DNA of 64,000 nucleotides, taken from contig NZ_JAAIJR010000013.1 in assembly GCF_010915725.1 (NCBI RefSeq), forward strand, positions 1-64,000, written 5' to 3'. The notes beneath the pieces are model-generated. The model saw only the letters and a program-made list of their open reading frames with translations, searched no databases and was not told where the DNA came from. The translations under genes were made by a program, and so were the position numbers. Of the stretch, positions 9,326 to 18,151 are shown one piece after another (within the stretch, counting starts at the first letter, position 1; each line of letters begins with the position of its first letter). The stretch is from Thiorhodococcus mannitoliphagus. GTDB taxonomy: Bacteria > Pseudomonadota > Gammaproteobacteria > Chromatiales > Chromatiaceae.

Positions 9326-10561
9326 ATGACACACCCCATCTCGGCGACGACCCTCGACGACCTCGTGCCCGTGCACGAGCTGGTTAGGGACGAGCGCATA
9401 CGGCTCGCGCGCAGCGGTCAGGTGTTCGACATCGAGGCCGGCAAGAAGCTGACAGCCATTCAGGAGTATCCCTGGATCGACTATCTGCTCTCCGGTCAGG
9501 TTTGCCTCGTGAGTGGTGACAGGAAGGAGATGATCGAGTCGGGCACCTTGCGGGCCTGCCAGCCGCTGTTCAGTGAGAGCCGCTTGCGCGAGCATGCCGT
9601 GTTCGTGGCCCCTGGCGAGCTGCTGCGGCTGGATCGTCAACTCTATGAGAATATTTGCGGTATCCATCCGCCGTCGCTGAACTCGCTGGGCGATCTGGAG
9701 CTGAACGATACCGAGGGCATCCTGCTCGGGAAGCTCTACCAGGCGTGCAAGAAGGGCAACCTGTCCCTGCCGACCTTGCCGAAGGTCGCTAAGGCCATCC
9801 AGGAGGCGATGCGCGATCCCAACATTACCTCGGCCAAGCTGGCGCGGATCGTCCAGATGGATATGGCGGTGACGGGCGGCCTCATTCGCGTCGCGAACAG
9901 CGTCATGTATCGGGCGGCACAGCCCATTCCTGACGTGCGTAACGCCATCATTCGGCTCGGCATGGAGGTGACGCGCTCCGCCGTGGTCAGTATGGCGATG
10001 CAGCAGCTGTTCCGGTCCAAGAACCCGCTCATGAAGCACCGGATGAAGGCGGCCTGGAACCGCAGCGTCCATGTCTCTGCCCTGAGCTATGTCTTGGCGC
10101 GCCATTGCGAGGGTTTCAGCCCTGAGCAGGCGATGCTGGCTGGGCTCATCCATGACGTGGGCGTGATCCCCATCCTCGACTTCGTCAGCCGCAATCAGAT
10201 CGAGGTCGACGAGGATGAGCTGGAGGCGGCTATCCTCAAGCTTCATATCATGGTGGGCGAGCTGGTCGTCGACTATTGGGGGCTCGGACCTGAGATCGCG
10301 CAGGTCGTGCGTGAGTCCGGTAATTGGCACCGTGATGAGAAGGATGCGCCGGACTACTGCGACATCGTGCTCCTGGCGCGCCTTTACCGCCTCAATCAGA
10401 GTGAGACGCGCGGTCCGCTGCCCCGCTATGACGAGGTGCCCGCCTACTACAAGCTGGGACTGGGTTATCCGGAGGCCGAGGGCGAGCAGGTGGACGTGGT
10501 GGCGGAGGCCAGCGAGGAGCTGTCCGCCGTGATGGCGATGCTTCGAGGCGATCGGGTCTAG
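9326..10561 (+). CDS. HDOD-domain signalling protein with cNMP-binding-like N-terminus
   Basis: This 411-residue protein has about 110 N-terminal residues that resemble a degenerate cyclic-nucleotide-binding fold (GQVFDIEAGKKLTAIQEYPW, LLSGQVCLVSGDR). An HDOD domain follows from about residue 140 (LSLPTLPKVAKAIQEAMRDP, ITSAKLARIVQMDMAVTGGL, GLIHDVGVIPIL). HDOD domains are non-catalytic relatives of HD hydrolases used in signal transduction. The ATG at 9326 is preceded by GGAG at about -12. mobB follows after 21 bp on the same strand, but a functional link is not obvious. Confidence 0.85.
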   Translation: MTHPISATTLDDLVPVHELVRDERIRLARSGQVFDIEAGKKLTAIQEYPWIDYLLSGQVCLVSGDRKEMIESGTLRACQPLFSESRLREHAVFVAPGELLRLDRQLYENICGIHPPSLNSLGDLELNDTEGILLGKLYQACKKGNLSLPTLPKVAKAIQEAMRDPNITSAKLARIVQMDMAVTGGLIRVANSVMYRAAQPIPDVRNAIIRLGMEVTRSAVVSMAMQQLFRSKNPLMKHRMKAAWNRSVHVSALSYVLARHCEGFSPEQAMLAGLIHDVGVIPILDFVSRNQIEVDEDELEAAILKLHIMVGELVVDYWGLGPEIAQVVRESGNWHRDEKDAPDYCDIVLLARLYRLNQSETRGPLPRYDEVPAYYKLGLGYPEAEGEQVDVVAEASEELSAVMAMLRGDRV

Positions 10562-10582
10562 GCCGGGGGCGAGTCGAGGGAT

Positions 10583-11128
10583 ATGTCCACACCCCAGTCT
10601 GCGCTCGCTGCAGCGCTGCCCGTCATCGGATTTGTTGCGCCGAGCGGCAGCGGCAAGACGACCCTTCTCCGTGCCGTGGTCGCGGAGCTGCATGCGCGCG
10701 GCCTGCGGCTTGGCTATCTCAAGCATGCGCACCACACCTTCGATCTGGACACTCCCGGAAAGGACAGCTTTGAGATTCGCGCGGCGGGCGCGGCTCAAAC
10801 GCTCCTTGCGTCACGCGAGCGCTGGGCCTTGCAGGTCGAGCAACACAGCAAGGGGGAGGATCCGGATCTGCAGGCGATGCTTGCGCGCTTCGAGCACGAC
10901 AGCCTGGATTTGGTGCTGGTCGAGGGCTTCAAGCATGCGCGTTATCCGAAGATCGAGGTTTTCCGCACGGCGCTCGGTCGGGCTCCGCTTTATGTGAAGG
11001 ACACTGACATCGTCGCGGTCGCCACGGACGACCCCTTGCCGCGCCAGCCGCATCCCCAAATTCTTCCACTCAGAAGTCCGTCAGCCATTGTGAACTTCAT
11101 TCTGAGTCGCTCCGGGCTCGTCGATTGA
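10583..11128 (+). CDS. mobB: Molybdopterin-guanine dinucleotide biosynthesis adaptor MobB
   Basis: This 181-residue P-loop protein has Walker A VAPSGSGKTTLLRAVVAEL near residue 18, then LGYLKHAHHTFDLDTPGKDS and DLVLVEGFKHARYPKIEVFR, all diagnostic of MobB. The protein assists MobA in attaching GMP to molybdopterin to form the MGD cofactor used by molybdoenzymes. mobA is not in this window. Length is normal for the family. Confidence 0.95.
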   Translation: MSTPQSALAAALPVIGFVAPSGSGKTTLLRAVVAELHARGLRLGYLKHAHHTFDLDTPGKDSFEIRAAGAAQTLLASRERWALQVEQHSKGEDPDLQAMLARFEHDSLDLVLVEGFKHARYPKIEVFRTALGRAPLYVKDTDIVAVATDDPLPRQPHPQILPLRSPSAIVNFILSRSGLVD

Positions 11129-11169
11129 CCTCAGGGTTCGTGGCTTGACCTAGACAGGCGGCCAGGGGG

Positions 11170-12621
11170 TCATCGCTGCCAGAAGGTCGGCGTCAAGAGC
11201 ACCAGCAGGGTGAAGATCTCCAGGCGTCCCAGCAGCATGGCGAAGCAGAGGATCCACTTCGCAGGGGCCTGCAGGTCGGCGTAGTGTGCGCCGACCTGTG
11301 AGAGTCCGGGTCCCAAGTTGTTGATACAGGCCGCGACTGCCGAGAAGGAGGTGACGAGATCCAGGCCGGTCGCCGTCAGCATCAGGTACATCAGGACGAA
11401 GCTGGCGACGTAGAGCGAGAAGAATCCCCACACCGCGTCGACCACACGGTGGTTGACCGTCTTGCCGCCGATGCGCACGGGCAGCTGCGCGTTGGGATGG
11501 ACCAGCCGTTCGATCTCACGCAACCCCTGCTTGATCAGGAGGAGGACGCGGATGACCTTGATGCCGCCTCCGGTCGAACCGGCGCAGCCGCCCACAAAGC
11601 TGGCGAAGAGCAGCAGGATCTCTAGAAAGGGTGGCCAGAAATAGAACTCCGCGGTTGTGAATCCGGTCGTGGTGCCGATCGAGACCGCCTGAAAAAGACC
11701 CTTGGTGAAGGACTCTTCCCAGGTCAGGTAGGTCTGGCTGTGGTAGAGCGCGATGGTCACGAAGGTCGTTACCGTGATCACGATCAGCATGTAGAAACGG
11801 AATTCGCTGTCGTGGAAGTAGATCAGCGGGTCTTGGCGACGCACGGCCACGAAATGCAGCGTGAAGTTCATCCCGGCCAGGAGCATGAAGAGCACGGCGA
11901 TCATCTCGATCAGGGTGCTGTCGAAGTAGCCCATGCTGAGATCGTGGGTCGAGAAGCCGCCGATGGCGACCGTCGAGAAGGCGTGCCCGATGGCGTCGAA
12001 GAGTGTCATGCCTGCGCCCCAGTAAGCCAGGGCGCAGGCGATGGTGATCCACAGGTAGATGTACCAAAGGGCCTTGGCGGTCTCCGTAATCCGTGGTGTC
12101 AGCTTGGAGTCCTTCATTGGCCCCGGCATCTCGGCCCGGTACAGCTGCATGCCGCCGATTCCCAGCATGGGGAGCACGGCGACGGCGAGCACGATGATGC
12201 CCATGCCGCCTAGCCACTGGAGCTGTTGGCGGTAGTAGAGGATGGACTTGGGCAGCGCATCCAAGCCGATGATGACTGTGGCGCCGGTCGTGGTCAGGCC
12301 AGAGAGTGACTCGAAGATGGCGTCGGTGGGGGAGATGTCAGGGCTTGGTGAGAGCAGGAAGGGGAGCGAGCCAGCGAGTCCGAGCGTCGTCCAAAACAGC
12401 ACCACGACCAGGAAGCCATCGCGTAGTCGCAGCACATGCTGTGAGCGGCTCACTGGCAGAAAGATGAGTAGGCCCGCGATCAGGATGAGGCCGAAGGCGA
12501 AGAGAAAGGGCCAGATCGCGCCGTCCTGGTAGATCATTGCGACCAGCGCGGGCGGGAGCATCGTAAAGCTGAAGATGGTCAGCAGCAGGCCCAGGACCTT
12601 TTGAACGGCGGCGAATCTCAT
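11170..12621 (-). CDS. trkH: Trk potassium uptake system, membrane channel TrkH
   Basis: This 483-residue polytopic membrane protein has the four-loop potassium-selectivity architecture of TrkH (SGLTTTGATVI, STVAIGGFSTHD, VSIGTTTGFTTAEF and AVAACINNLGPGL are the pore loops). It forms the K+-conducting subunit that works with the peripheral regulator TrkA. trkA is immediately upstream, 30 bp away on the same strand. The gene is the last of the long minus-strand operon that starts at def. Confidence 0.95.
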   Translation of the reverse strand: MRFAAVQKVLGLLLTIFSFTMLPPALVAMIYQDGAIWPFLFAFGLILIAGLLIFLPVSRSQHVLRLRDGFLVVVLFWTTLGLAGSLPFLLSPSPDISPTDAIFESLSGLTTTGATVIIGLDALPKSILYYRQQLQWLGGMGIIVLAVAVLPMLGIGGMQLYRAEMPGPMKDSKLTPRITETAKALWYIYLWITIACALAYWGAGMTLFDAIGHAFSTVAIGGFSTHDLSMGYFDSTLIEMIAVLFMLLAGMNFTLHFVAVRRQDPLIYFHDSEFRFYMLIVITVTTFVTIALYHSQTYLTWEESFTKGLFQAVSIGTTTGFTTAEFYFWPPFLEILLLFASFVGGCAGSTGGGIKVIRVLLLIKQGLREIERLVHPNAQLPVRIGGKTVNHRVVDAVWGFFSLYVASFVLMYLMLTATGLDLVTSFSAVAACINNLGPGLSQVGAHYADLQAPAKWILCFAMLLGRLEIFTLLVLLTPTFWQR

Positions 12622-12651
12622 GGGGCTGGAGCCATCTGCGCTGCAGGCGCG

Positions 12652-14025
12652 CTAGAGGAAAGTCACGCCGACCTGGAAGAGCCGTTCCACCTCTTGGATG
12701 CGGCGTTTGTCCGGCAAGAAGAGGATAACGTGATCCTCGGGCTCGATGAGGGTGTCGCTGTGCGCGATCACGACCTCGTCCCCGCGCACCAGCGCGCCGA
12801 TGCTGGCGCCCTTGGGCAGCTTGAGTTCGCCGATGCTGCGTCCCACCACCTTGCTCGAGGTCTTGTCGCCATGCGCGATGGCCTCGATGGCCTCCGCAGC
12901 GCCGCGACGCAGCGAGTGCACCATGACGACGTCGCCGCGCCGGATGTGCTTGAGCAGACTGCCAATCGTCGCCTGCTGCGGTGAGATGGCGATGTCGATG
13001 CTCCCCGATTGAACGAGGTCGACGTAGGCCGGACGATTGATCAGGGCCATGACCTTGCGCGCGCCGAGCCGCTTGGCGAGCATGGCCGAGATGATGTTGG
13101 CCTCGTCATCATTGGTGACGGCGCAGAAGACATCTGTGTTTTCGATGTTCTCCTCCAGCAGCAGGTCTTGGTCGGCGGCGTCGCCATGGAGCACGATGGT
13201 CTTCTCCAGGTCTTCCGCGACCCGCTTGCAGCAGCTGAGATTGTGCTCGACGATCTTGACGCGAAAGTTGGGCTCCAGTGCCTTCGCGAGCCGTGTGCCG
13301 ATGTTGCCGCCGCCGGCGATCAGGATGCGCTTGTAGGACTTGTCGAGCCGCCGCAGCTCGCCCATGACGGCTCGAATGTGCTTGGGAGCGGCGACGAAGA
13401 AAACCTCGTCATCGACCTCGATGACGGTGTCACCGTCCGGCTGGATGGCCCGGTCTTGTCGATAGATGGCCGCAACCCTTGCGTCGACGCTCGGCATATG
13501 GTCGTGCAGGGTGCGCAGCTCCTGTCCGACCAAGGGGCCGCCGTGAAAGGCGCGCACGGCAACCAGTCGGATGCGTCCGCTGGCGAAGTCCAGGACCTGC
13601 AAGGTGCCGGGGTTTTCGATGAGCCGGATGATGTAGTCGGTGACCAGGGCCTCGGGGCTTATGGTGACGTCGATGGGGAGCGCGTCCGTGCCGAAGAGCT
13701 TGGGGCGGTCGAGAAAGCTCTGGGCGCGAACGCGCGCGATCTTGGTCGGCGTGTGGAACAGGGTATAGGCGACCTGGCAGGCAACCATGTTGGTCTCATC
13801 GCTATTGGTCACCGCGATGATCATGTCGGCGTCCTCGGCGCCGGCGCGCAGGAGGACATCCGGGTGGGCGCCGTGGCCCATCACGGTGCCGAGGTCGAAT
13901 TTGTCTTGAAGCTCGCGCAGCAGGTCCGGATTCTGGTCGACGACGGTGATGTCGTTCGCCTCGTTGACCAGGTTAGCAGCAACCGAGGTGCCCACCTGGC
14001 CGGCGCCCAGAATGATGATTTTCAT
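12652..14025 (-). CDS. trkA: Trk system regulatory NAD-binding protein TrkA
   Basis: This 457-residue cytosolic protein is built as two RCK_N/RCK_C halves. The first half begins [19 protein letters not shown], a Rossmann nucleotide-binding motif, and the second begins [18 protein letters not shown] near residue 233. TrkA binds NAD(H)/ATP and gates TrkH. It lies between ntrX and trkH; the gap to ntrX is only 6 bp, so translation is probably coupled. Confidence 0.95.
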   Translation of the reverse strand: MKIIILGAGQVGTSVAANLVNEANDITVVDQNPDLLRELQDKFDLGTVMGHGAHPDVLLRAGAEDADMIIAVTNSDETNMVACQVAYTLFHTPTKIARVRAQSFLDRPKLFGTDALPIDVTISPEALVTDYIIRLIENPGTLQVLDFASGRIRLVAVRAFHGGPLVGQELRTLHDHMPSVDARVAAIYRQDRAIQPDGDTVIEVDDEVFFVAAPKHIRAVMGELRRLDKSYKRILIAGGGNIGTRLAKALEPNFRVKIVEHNLSCCKRVAEDLEKTIVLHGDAADQDLLLEENIENTDVFCAVTNDDEANIISAMLAKRLGARKVMALINRPAYVDLVQSGSIDIAISPQQATIGSLLKHIRRGDVVMVHSLRRGAAEAIEAIAHGDKTSSKVVGRSIGELKLPKGASIGALVRGDEVVIAHSDTLIEPEDHVILFLPDKRRIQEVERLFQVGVTFL

Positions 14026-14031
14026 GGCAGT

Positions 14032-15399
14032 TCATCGACGCTCTTTGATTTCGATACCGAGCGAGCGCAGCTTGCGGTAGAGATGGGTGCGCTCCATTCC
14101 GGCCTCTTTCGCCATCTTGCTTACGTTCCCCGCATGCTTTTCGAGCTGGTAGTCGAGATAGGCCTTCTCGAACTGTTCGCGTGCCTGGCGGAGCGGCTGG
14201 TCGAAAGAGACGAGCCCTTCCAGTGCTTGGACCTGCACGGGCGGCGGTGCGCCAAGGGCGCTCTCCACCTCTTTTTGACTGATCTCGTCGCCGGCGCCCA
14301 AGATGAGCACGCGCTGCACCAGGTTCTTGAGTTCACGGACATTGCCTGGCCAGGGATAGTTGCGCAGGAAGTTCTGGGCGCCGACGCTGAAGCGCCTGTA
14401 GGGCAGCTTTTCATGGGTGGCGAAGAAGTCGAGGTAGAAGTTCAGCAGATCCGGGACGTCCTCGGCGTGCTCGTGCAGCGGCGGTATATTCAGAGGGACG
14501 ACGTTGAGGTGATAGAAGAGATCCTCTCGGAAGCGTTCGGCGCGGACCTCTTCCTCGAGGTTGCGCTGGGTGATGGCGACGATGCGCACATCGATGCGCA
14601 CCGGTTCGCTGCCATCGACGCGCAAGAAGGAGCCGCTATCCAGGGCGCCGAGCAGCTTGGACTGGGCATCCCACTCCATGTCGGCCACTTCATCGAGCAG
14701 CAGGGTGCCGCCGGCCGCCTTTTCCAGGCTGCCATAGTGGGTGTGTTCGCCCTCTTCGGTCCCGAAGAGTTCGCGCGCGGCGTTGCCGCCGGCGAGGGAT
14801 GAGACGCTGAGATCGACGAAGGGGCGCTCCTTGCGCGCGCTTTGGGAGTGTAGGTAGCGTGCGAATGTCTCGCGGCCGCTGCCCGCCTCGCCGGTGATGA
14901 GGACCCAGGTATCGTGCTGGGCGATGCGCTTGACCTGCTCGCGCAGGCGCTGCATGACGGCACTGCGTCCCACGGGCTCATGGACCTGAGGCGCGCGGCG
15001 CTTCAGACCGATGTTCTCTTGGTGGAGCTTGTCCGCTTCCAGGGCGCGCTCGACGGTCAGCAGCAGCTTGGCCATCGAAAGGGGCTTTTCCAGGAAGTCG
15101 TAGGCACCGAGCCGCGTTGCCTCGACGGCGGTCTCCACCGTGCCGTGCCCGGACATCATGATGACGGGGCAGGGTAGATCGTCGTCTTCCGCCCACTCCT
15201 TGAGCAGCGAGATGCCGTCGATGTCCGGCATCCAGATATCGAGCAGGATGAGATCCGGGCGACGGTCTCGCAAGGCGTGCCTGGCGGCCTCGCCATTCTC
15301 GGCGATGGCAACGTCGTAGCCTTCATCTTCTAGAATCTCTTTGACCAAGCCGCGGATGTCGGGCTCGTCGTCGACGACAAGGATGTGGGTTGCGCTCAT
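14032..15399 (-). CDS. ntrX: NtrX-type response regulator with degenerate sigma-54 activator motifs
   Basis: This 455-residue protein has a receiver domain with phospho-acceptor Asp54 (LILLDIWMPDIDG), a central AAA+ domain, and a Fis-type helix-turn-helix at the C-terminus (GNVSKMAKEAGMERTHLYRK). It is the partner of the histidine kinase NtrY, whose gene overlaps by 4 bp. The AAA+ domain is unusual. Walker A reads GEAGSGRE (170-177), with Arg in place of the invariant Lys. The GAFTGA loop expected after ELFG is replaced by a segment containing GEHTHYGS (217-224). Both motifs are needed in classical sigma-54 activators, so this protein probably regulates transcription without remodelling sigma-54. 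Confidence 0.9.
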   Translation of the reverse strand: MSATHILVVDDEPDIRGLVKEILEDEGYDVAIAENGEAARHALRDRRPDLILLDIWMPDIDGISLLKEWAEDDDLPCPVIMMSGHGTVETAVEATRLGAYDFLEKPLSMAKLLLTVERALEADKLHQENIGLKRRAPQVHEPVGRSAVMQRLREQVKRIAQHDTWVLITGEAGSGRETFARYLHSQSARKERPFVDLSVSSLAGGNAARELFGTEEGEHTHYGSLEKAAGGTLLLDEVADMEWDAQSKLLGALDSGSFLRVDGSEPVRIDVRIVAITQRNLEEEVRAERFREDLFYHLNVVPLNIPPLHEHAEDVPDLLNFYLDFFATHEKLPYRRFSVGAQNFLRNYPWPGNVRELKNLVQRVLILGAGDEISQKEVESALGAPPPVQVQALEGLVSFDQPLRQAREQFEKAYLDYQLEKHAGNVSKMAKEAGMERTHLYRKLRSLGIEIKERR

Positions 15400-17606
15400 G
15401 AGTCTTTGTCTTGCTCCCGACCTTGGGTCGCTTGCTCAGCGGCCTGCCAGACTGGTATTCGGACCCTGATCAAGGCGCCTTGGCCCGTATTCTCAGCGTC
15501 GATCATACCGCCGTGTTCTTCAATTATCTTCTTGACGATTGCCAAGCCGAGTCCAGTCCCCTTCGACTTGGTTGTGACATAGGGCTCGAAGAGGCGATCC
15601 AGCAAGTGTGCCTCGAATCCCGGTCCATTGTCGGCGACGATGAACTCGAGCGCACGACTCTCTTCATCGACGTGGAGCCCAGTCCCGACGAGGATCTCGC
15701 CGCCGACCCTGCCATCGAGCGCCTCCTGAGCGTTCTTGATGAGATTGTGGATCAGCTGTCGCAGGCGTAATGGATCCCCCCGTACCAGGGTGCCCGGGGC
15801 CTTGAGTTTGATCTTGAGCGCGGTCGTGCCGGCGCTGCGATAGAGATCAAGCACCTCTTGTGCGAGCGTGTCGAAGACCAAGGGTGCGGCTTGGATCTGA
15901 GGCGTGCGCGCGTAGTCCGAGAAGTCGTTGACCATCGTCTTCATGGCCTCGACCTGTTGGATAATGGTGCCGGTCGCGCGGTCGATAACGCGCGCGTCCG
16001 TCTCCTCGGCCTTGGGCAGCAGCTTGTGCCTCAGGCGTTCGGCCGAGAGCTGGATGGGCGTGAGCGGGTTCTTGATCTCGTGGGCGAGGCGCCGCGCCAC
16101 CTCGGCCCATGCGGCGTTGCGCTGGGCGGTGATGAGTGAGGTGACGTCGTCGAAGACCACGACATGCTCGCGCTGGCTGGTGTCGGGCAGGGGGAGTGGG
16201 CTTCCGCGGCACATGAGTGTTTGGCTCGCCTCGCCGCGCTGGAGCACGACCTCGGCACGCCAGGCCTGCCCCGCCGCGATGTGGCGGCGAAGCGTCTCCG
16301 TCCAAGGGGTCAGCCAGGGTTGATCGCGCTCCATTTGCTCTAGCGTTGGGCCGGCGTCTTCCGCGAACTGCAGCGACAGGATGGTCCGCGCCGCCGGATT
16401 GGCCGTGCGCAGCTTGAGCGCTTCGTCGAGCGAAACGACACCGGAGGAAAGTCGCCCGAGGATGGTCTCGAGATAGTTGCGCTGGGTCTCGACGGCCTGC
16501 TTGCTGCGCGCCGCCGTATCGCGTGCCGATGCGATGCGTCGCGACATGGCGTTGAAAGAGGCGACCAGAAAGGTCAGTTCGTCATCGTGTCGCGGCAGCG
16601 CGATCTGCTGCTCGTAGTCGCCCTCGGCGATCGATCGGGTGGCGCGTGCGATGTCGGCAACGGGCGCCACTAGGCGCCGGGCCGTATGAAAGGCGGCGAT
16701 CAACGCCGCCATGAGGCCGAACAAGAGGACGAGCGACAGGGTCAAGGAAAAGCTGAGCTTGAGCGACTTGCGCAGGTAGGCCAGTTCCGTGTAGCGGTTG
16801 TAGGCTTCCTCCAGGTGCAAGGAGAGTTCGCTGATGCGTGAGGACGTCGGGAAGATGGCCTGCAGCAGCATGGGGCGGCCGCGCGGATCCTGGACCAGGG
16901 TCCTGACCACCAACTCATCCCCCGGGCCGTTCTCCAGGCCGACGTAGTTCGTTCCCGCTCGCACGCCCTGCTGAATCTCGCGCTCGGCGTGGTTGGGGAC
17001 CAGCTGGGTTGGGTCTTCATTGGCCGTGGCCAGGACCCGACCGGCATCGCTGTAGACCGTGAGTTCGATAGCACCCGCTTGGCGGCGCAGGCTATTCAAG
17101 CTGAGGGCGATGGCAGTCGCTGATCTGTCCTCGATTCCGGCCAGCAGCTGTTCCGTGATCTTGCCCAGCAGCCGTTGATTGAGGTCCAGCGAGGCTTGGT
17201 TCAGCACCAGCGCGTCTTGCATGGCACGGCCGATCTTGACGTCGAACCAACTGTCGATGCCGCGCAGCAGAAAGCCGAGCGAAAAGTAGTAGACGACCCC
17301 GACCGGCAAGAGCGAGATGAGCGCGAAGAGCACCACGATACGCGCGGTGAGGCGCGAGCCGGCGGCTTGGCGGCGGTAACGCTTGACGAGTTTGACGACG
17401 TTGACGACGACGAGGACGGCGAGCACGAGCAGCCCCGCCATCACCATGAAAAGCAGGGGCACGAAGGCGCGACTGAGCGTCTCGGAGTTCTGCACCGCGT
17501 CGCGCATGAGCACGAGGACGATGAAGAGGCCGATGATGAGGATGGCGACCGGAACCGTCCCCAGGCCGCGTCTCCAGCTCATGGGGTTAAAGGCCACTTG
17601 CTCCAC
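15396..17606 (-). CDS. ntrY: NtrY-type membrane sensor histidine kinase
   Basis: This 736-residue protein has several hydrophobic N-terminal segments (about 15-110 and near 295), a HAMP linker (ARRLVAPVADIARATRSIAE), a PAS-like region, and a transmitter. The transmitter has phospho-acceptor His509 in RRLAHEIKNPLTPI and ATP-binding boxes HNLIKNAQEAL, VADNGPGF and GTGLGLAIVKKIIEEHGG. It phosphorylates NtrX. The start overlaps the upstream DUF4390 gene by 28 bp, indicating translational coupling within the operon. Confidence 0.93.
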   Translation of the reverse strand: MEQVAFNPMSWRRGLGTVPVAILIIGLFIVLVLMRDAVQNSETLSRAFVPLLFMVMAGLLVLAVLVVVNVVKLVKRYRRQAAGSRLTARIVVLFALISLLPVGVVYYFSLGFLLRGIDSWFDVKIGRAMQDALVLNQASLDLNQRLLGKITEQLLAGIEDRSATAIALSLNSLRRQAGAIELTVYSDAGRVLATANEDPTQLVPNHAEREIQQGVRAGTNYVGLENGPGDELVVRTLVQDPRGRPMLLQAIFPTSSRISELSLHLEEAYNRYTELAYLRKSLKLSFSLTLSLVLLFGLMAALIAAFHTARRLVAPVADIARATRSIAEGDYEQQIALPRHDDELTFLVASFNAMSRRIASARDTAARSKQAVETQRNYLETILGRLSSGVVSLDEALKLRTANPAARTILSLQFAEDAGPTLEQMERDQPWLTPWTETLRRHIAAGQAWRAEVVLQRGEASQTLMCRGSPLPLPDTSQREHVVVFDDVTSLITAQRNAAWAEVARRLAHEIKNPLTPIQLSAERLRHKLLPKAEETDARVIDRATGTIIQQVEAMKTMVNDFSDYARTPQIQAAPLVFDTLAQEVLDLYRSAGTTALKIKLKAPGTLVRGDPLRLRQLIHNLIKNAQEALDGRVGGEILVGTGLHVDEESRALEFIVADNGPGFEAHLLDRLFEPYVTTKSKGTGLGLAIVKKIIEEHGGMIDAENTGQGALIRVRIPVWQAAEQATQGREQDKDS

Positions 17607-18151
17607 CCGCTGGATAGCTTCCAGGACGGCTTGAGATAGGCCGTGGGCCTCAAAGGCAGCGGCAGTTCCTCGATGTCTAGGAATGCCTTCATTTGCAATT
17701 CGTAGTCTTGTTCGGGTTCGAGGGCACCTTGCGACACCAGGGCGATGTCACGCAGTTCCCCCAAGGCTCGAATGGCCGCGTCTCGGGTGACGAAATCCTT
17801 GCCCTTGGTGCCCGGTAGCCGATACACCTCGTAGCGCTCGGATAGCGGCTTGTAGCGAACCGCATAGCGCAGCTGTAGATCGAGCAGGCTGTCTTCCCAG
17901 AGCCATGCCTTGGTGCGCCGGATCTGCAAATGGAAAACGACGGTCAGAGGCACGCCATTGTCCAGCGCTTCGAGGGCATCTTCGCTCGGGTTGAAATCGA
18001 CGCGGGCGTTGAGGAAGTACTGGGACGCTTCGAGTCGCGTTTGGACCTGTCTGAGTTCGAAGTCAGCGCGCGCGAGTGCGGCTGTGGAGATCGTGAGGAC
18101 GATGCCCATGACGACCAGCCGATTCAGGCCCAAGGCGGTCGCACCGATCAT
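17579..18151 (-). CDS. DUF4390 exported protein
   Basis: This 190-residue protein has an N-terminal hydrophobic segment with an Ala-X-Ala-like end (LVVMGIVLTISTAALARA), consistent with export or membrane anchoring. It then has the DUF4390 pattern (NARVDFNPSEDALEALDNGV, PLTVVFHLQIRR, LQLRYAVRYKPLSERYEV). Function is unknown; the gene is typically found just before ntrY in gammaproteobacteria, as here. Its ATG overlaps the stop codon of rsmB by 4 bp. Confidence 0.85.
   Translation of the reverse strand: MIGATALGLNRLVVMGIVLTISTAALARADFELRQVQTRLEASQYFLNARVDFNPSEDALEALDNGVPLTVVFHLQIRRTKAWLWEDSLLDLQLRYAVRYKPLSERYEVYRLPGTKGKDFVTRDAAIRALGELRDIALVSQGALEPEQDYELQMKAFLDIEELPLPLRPTAYLKPSWKLSSGWSKWPLTP

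Noticed and set aside
9326-11128. HDOD gene and mobB as a functional unit
   Set aside because: They are adjacent on the same strand but no shared pathway is known; proximity alone is weak evidence.
12601-14802. Long open frames antisense to trkA and ntrX
   Set aside because: They follow from high GC at third codon positions of the real genes and show no protein-family signal.
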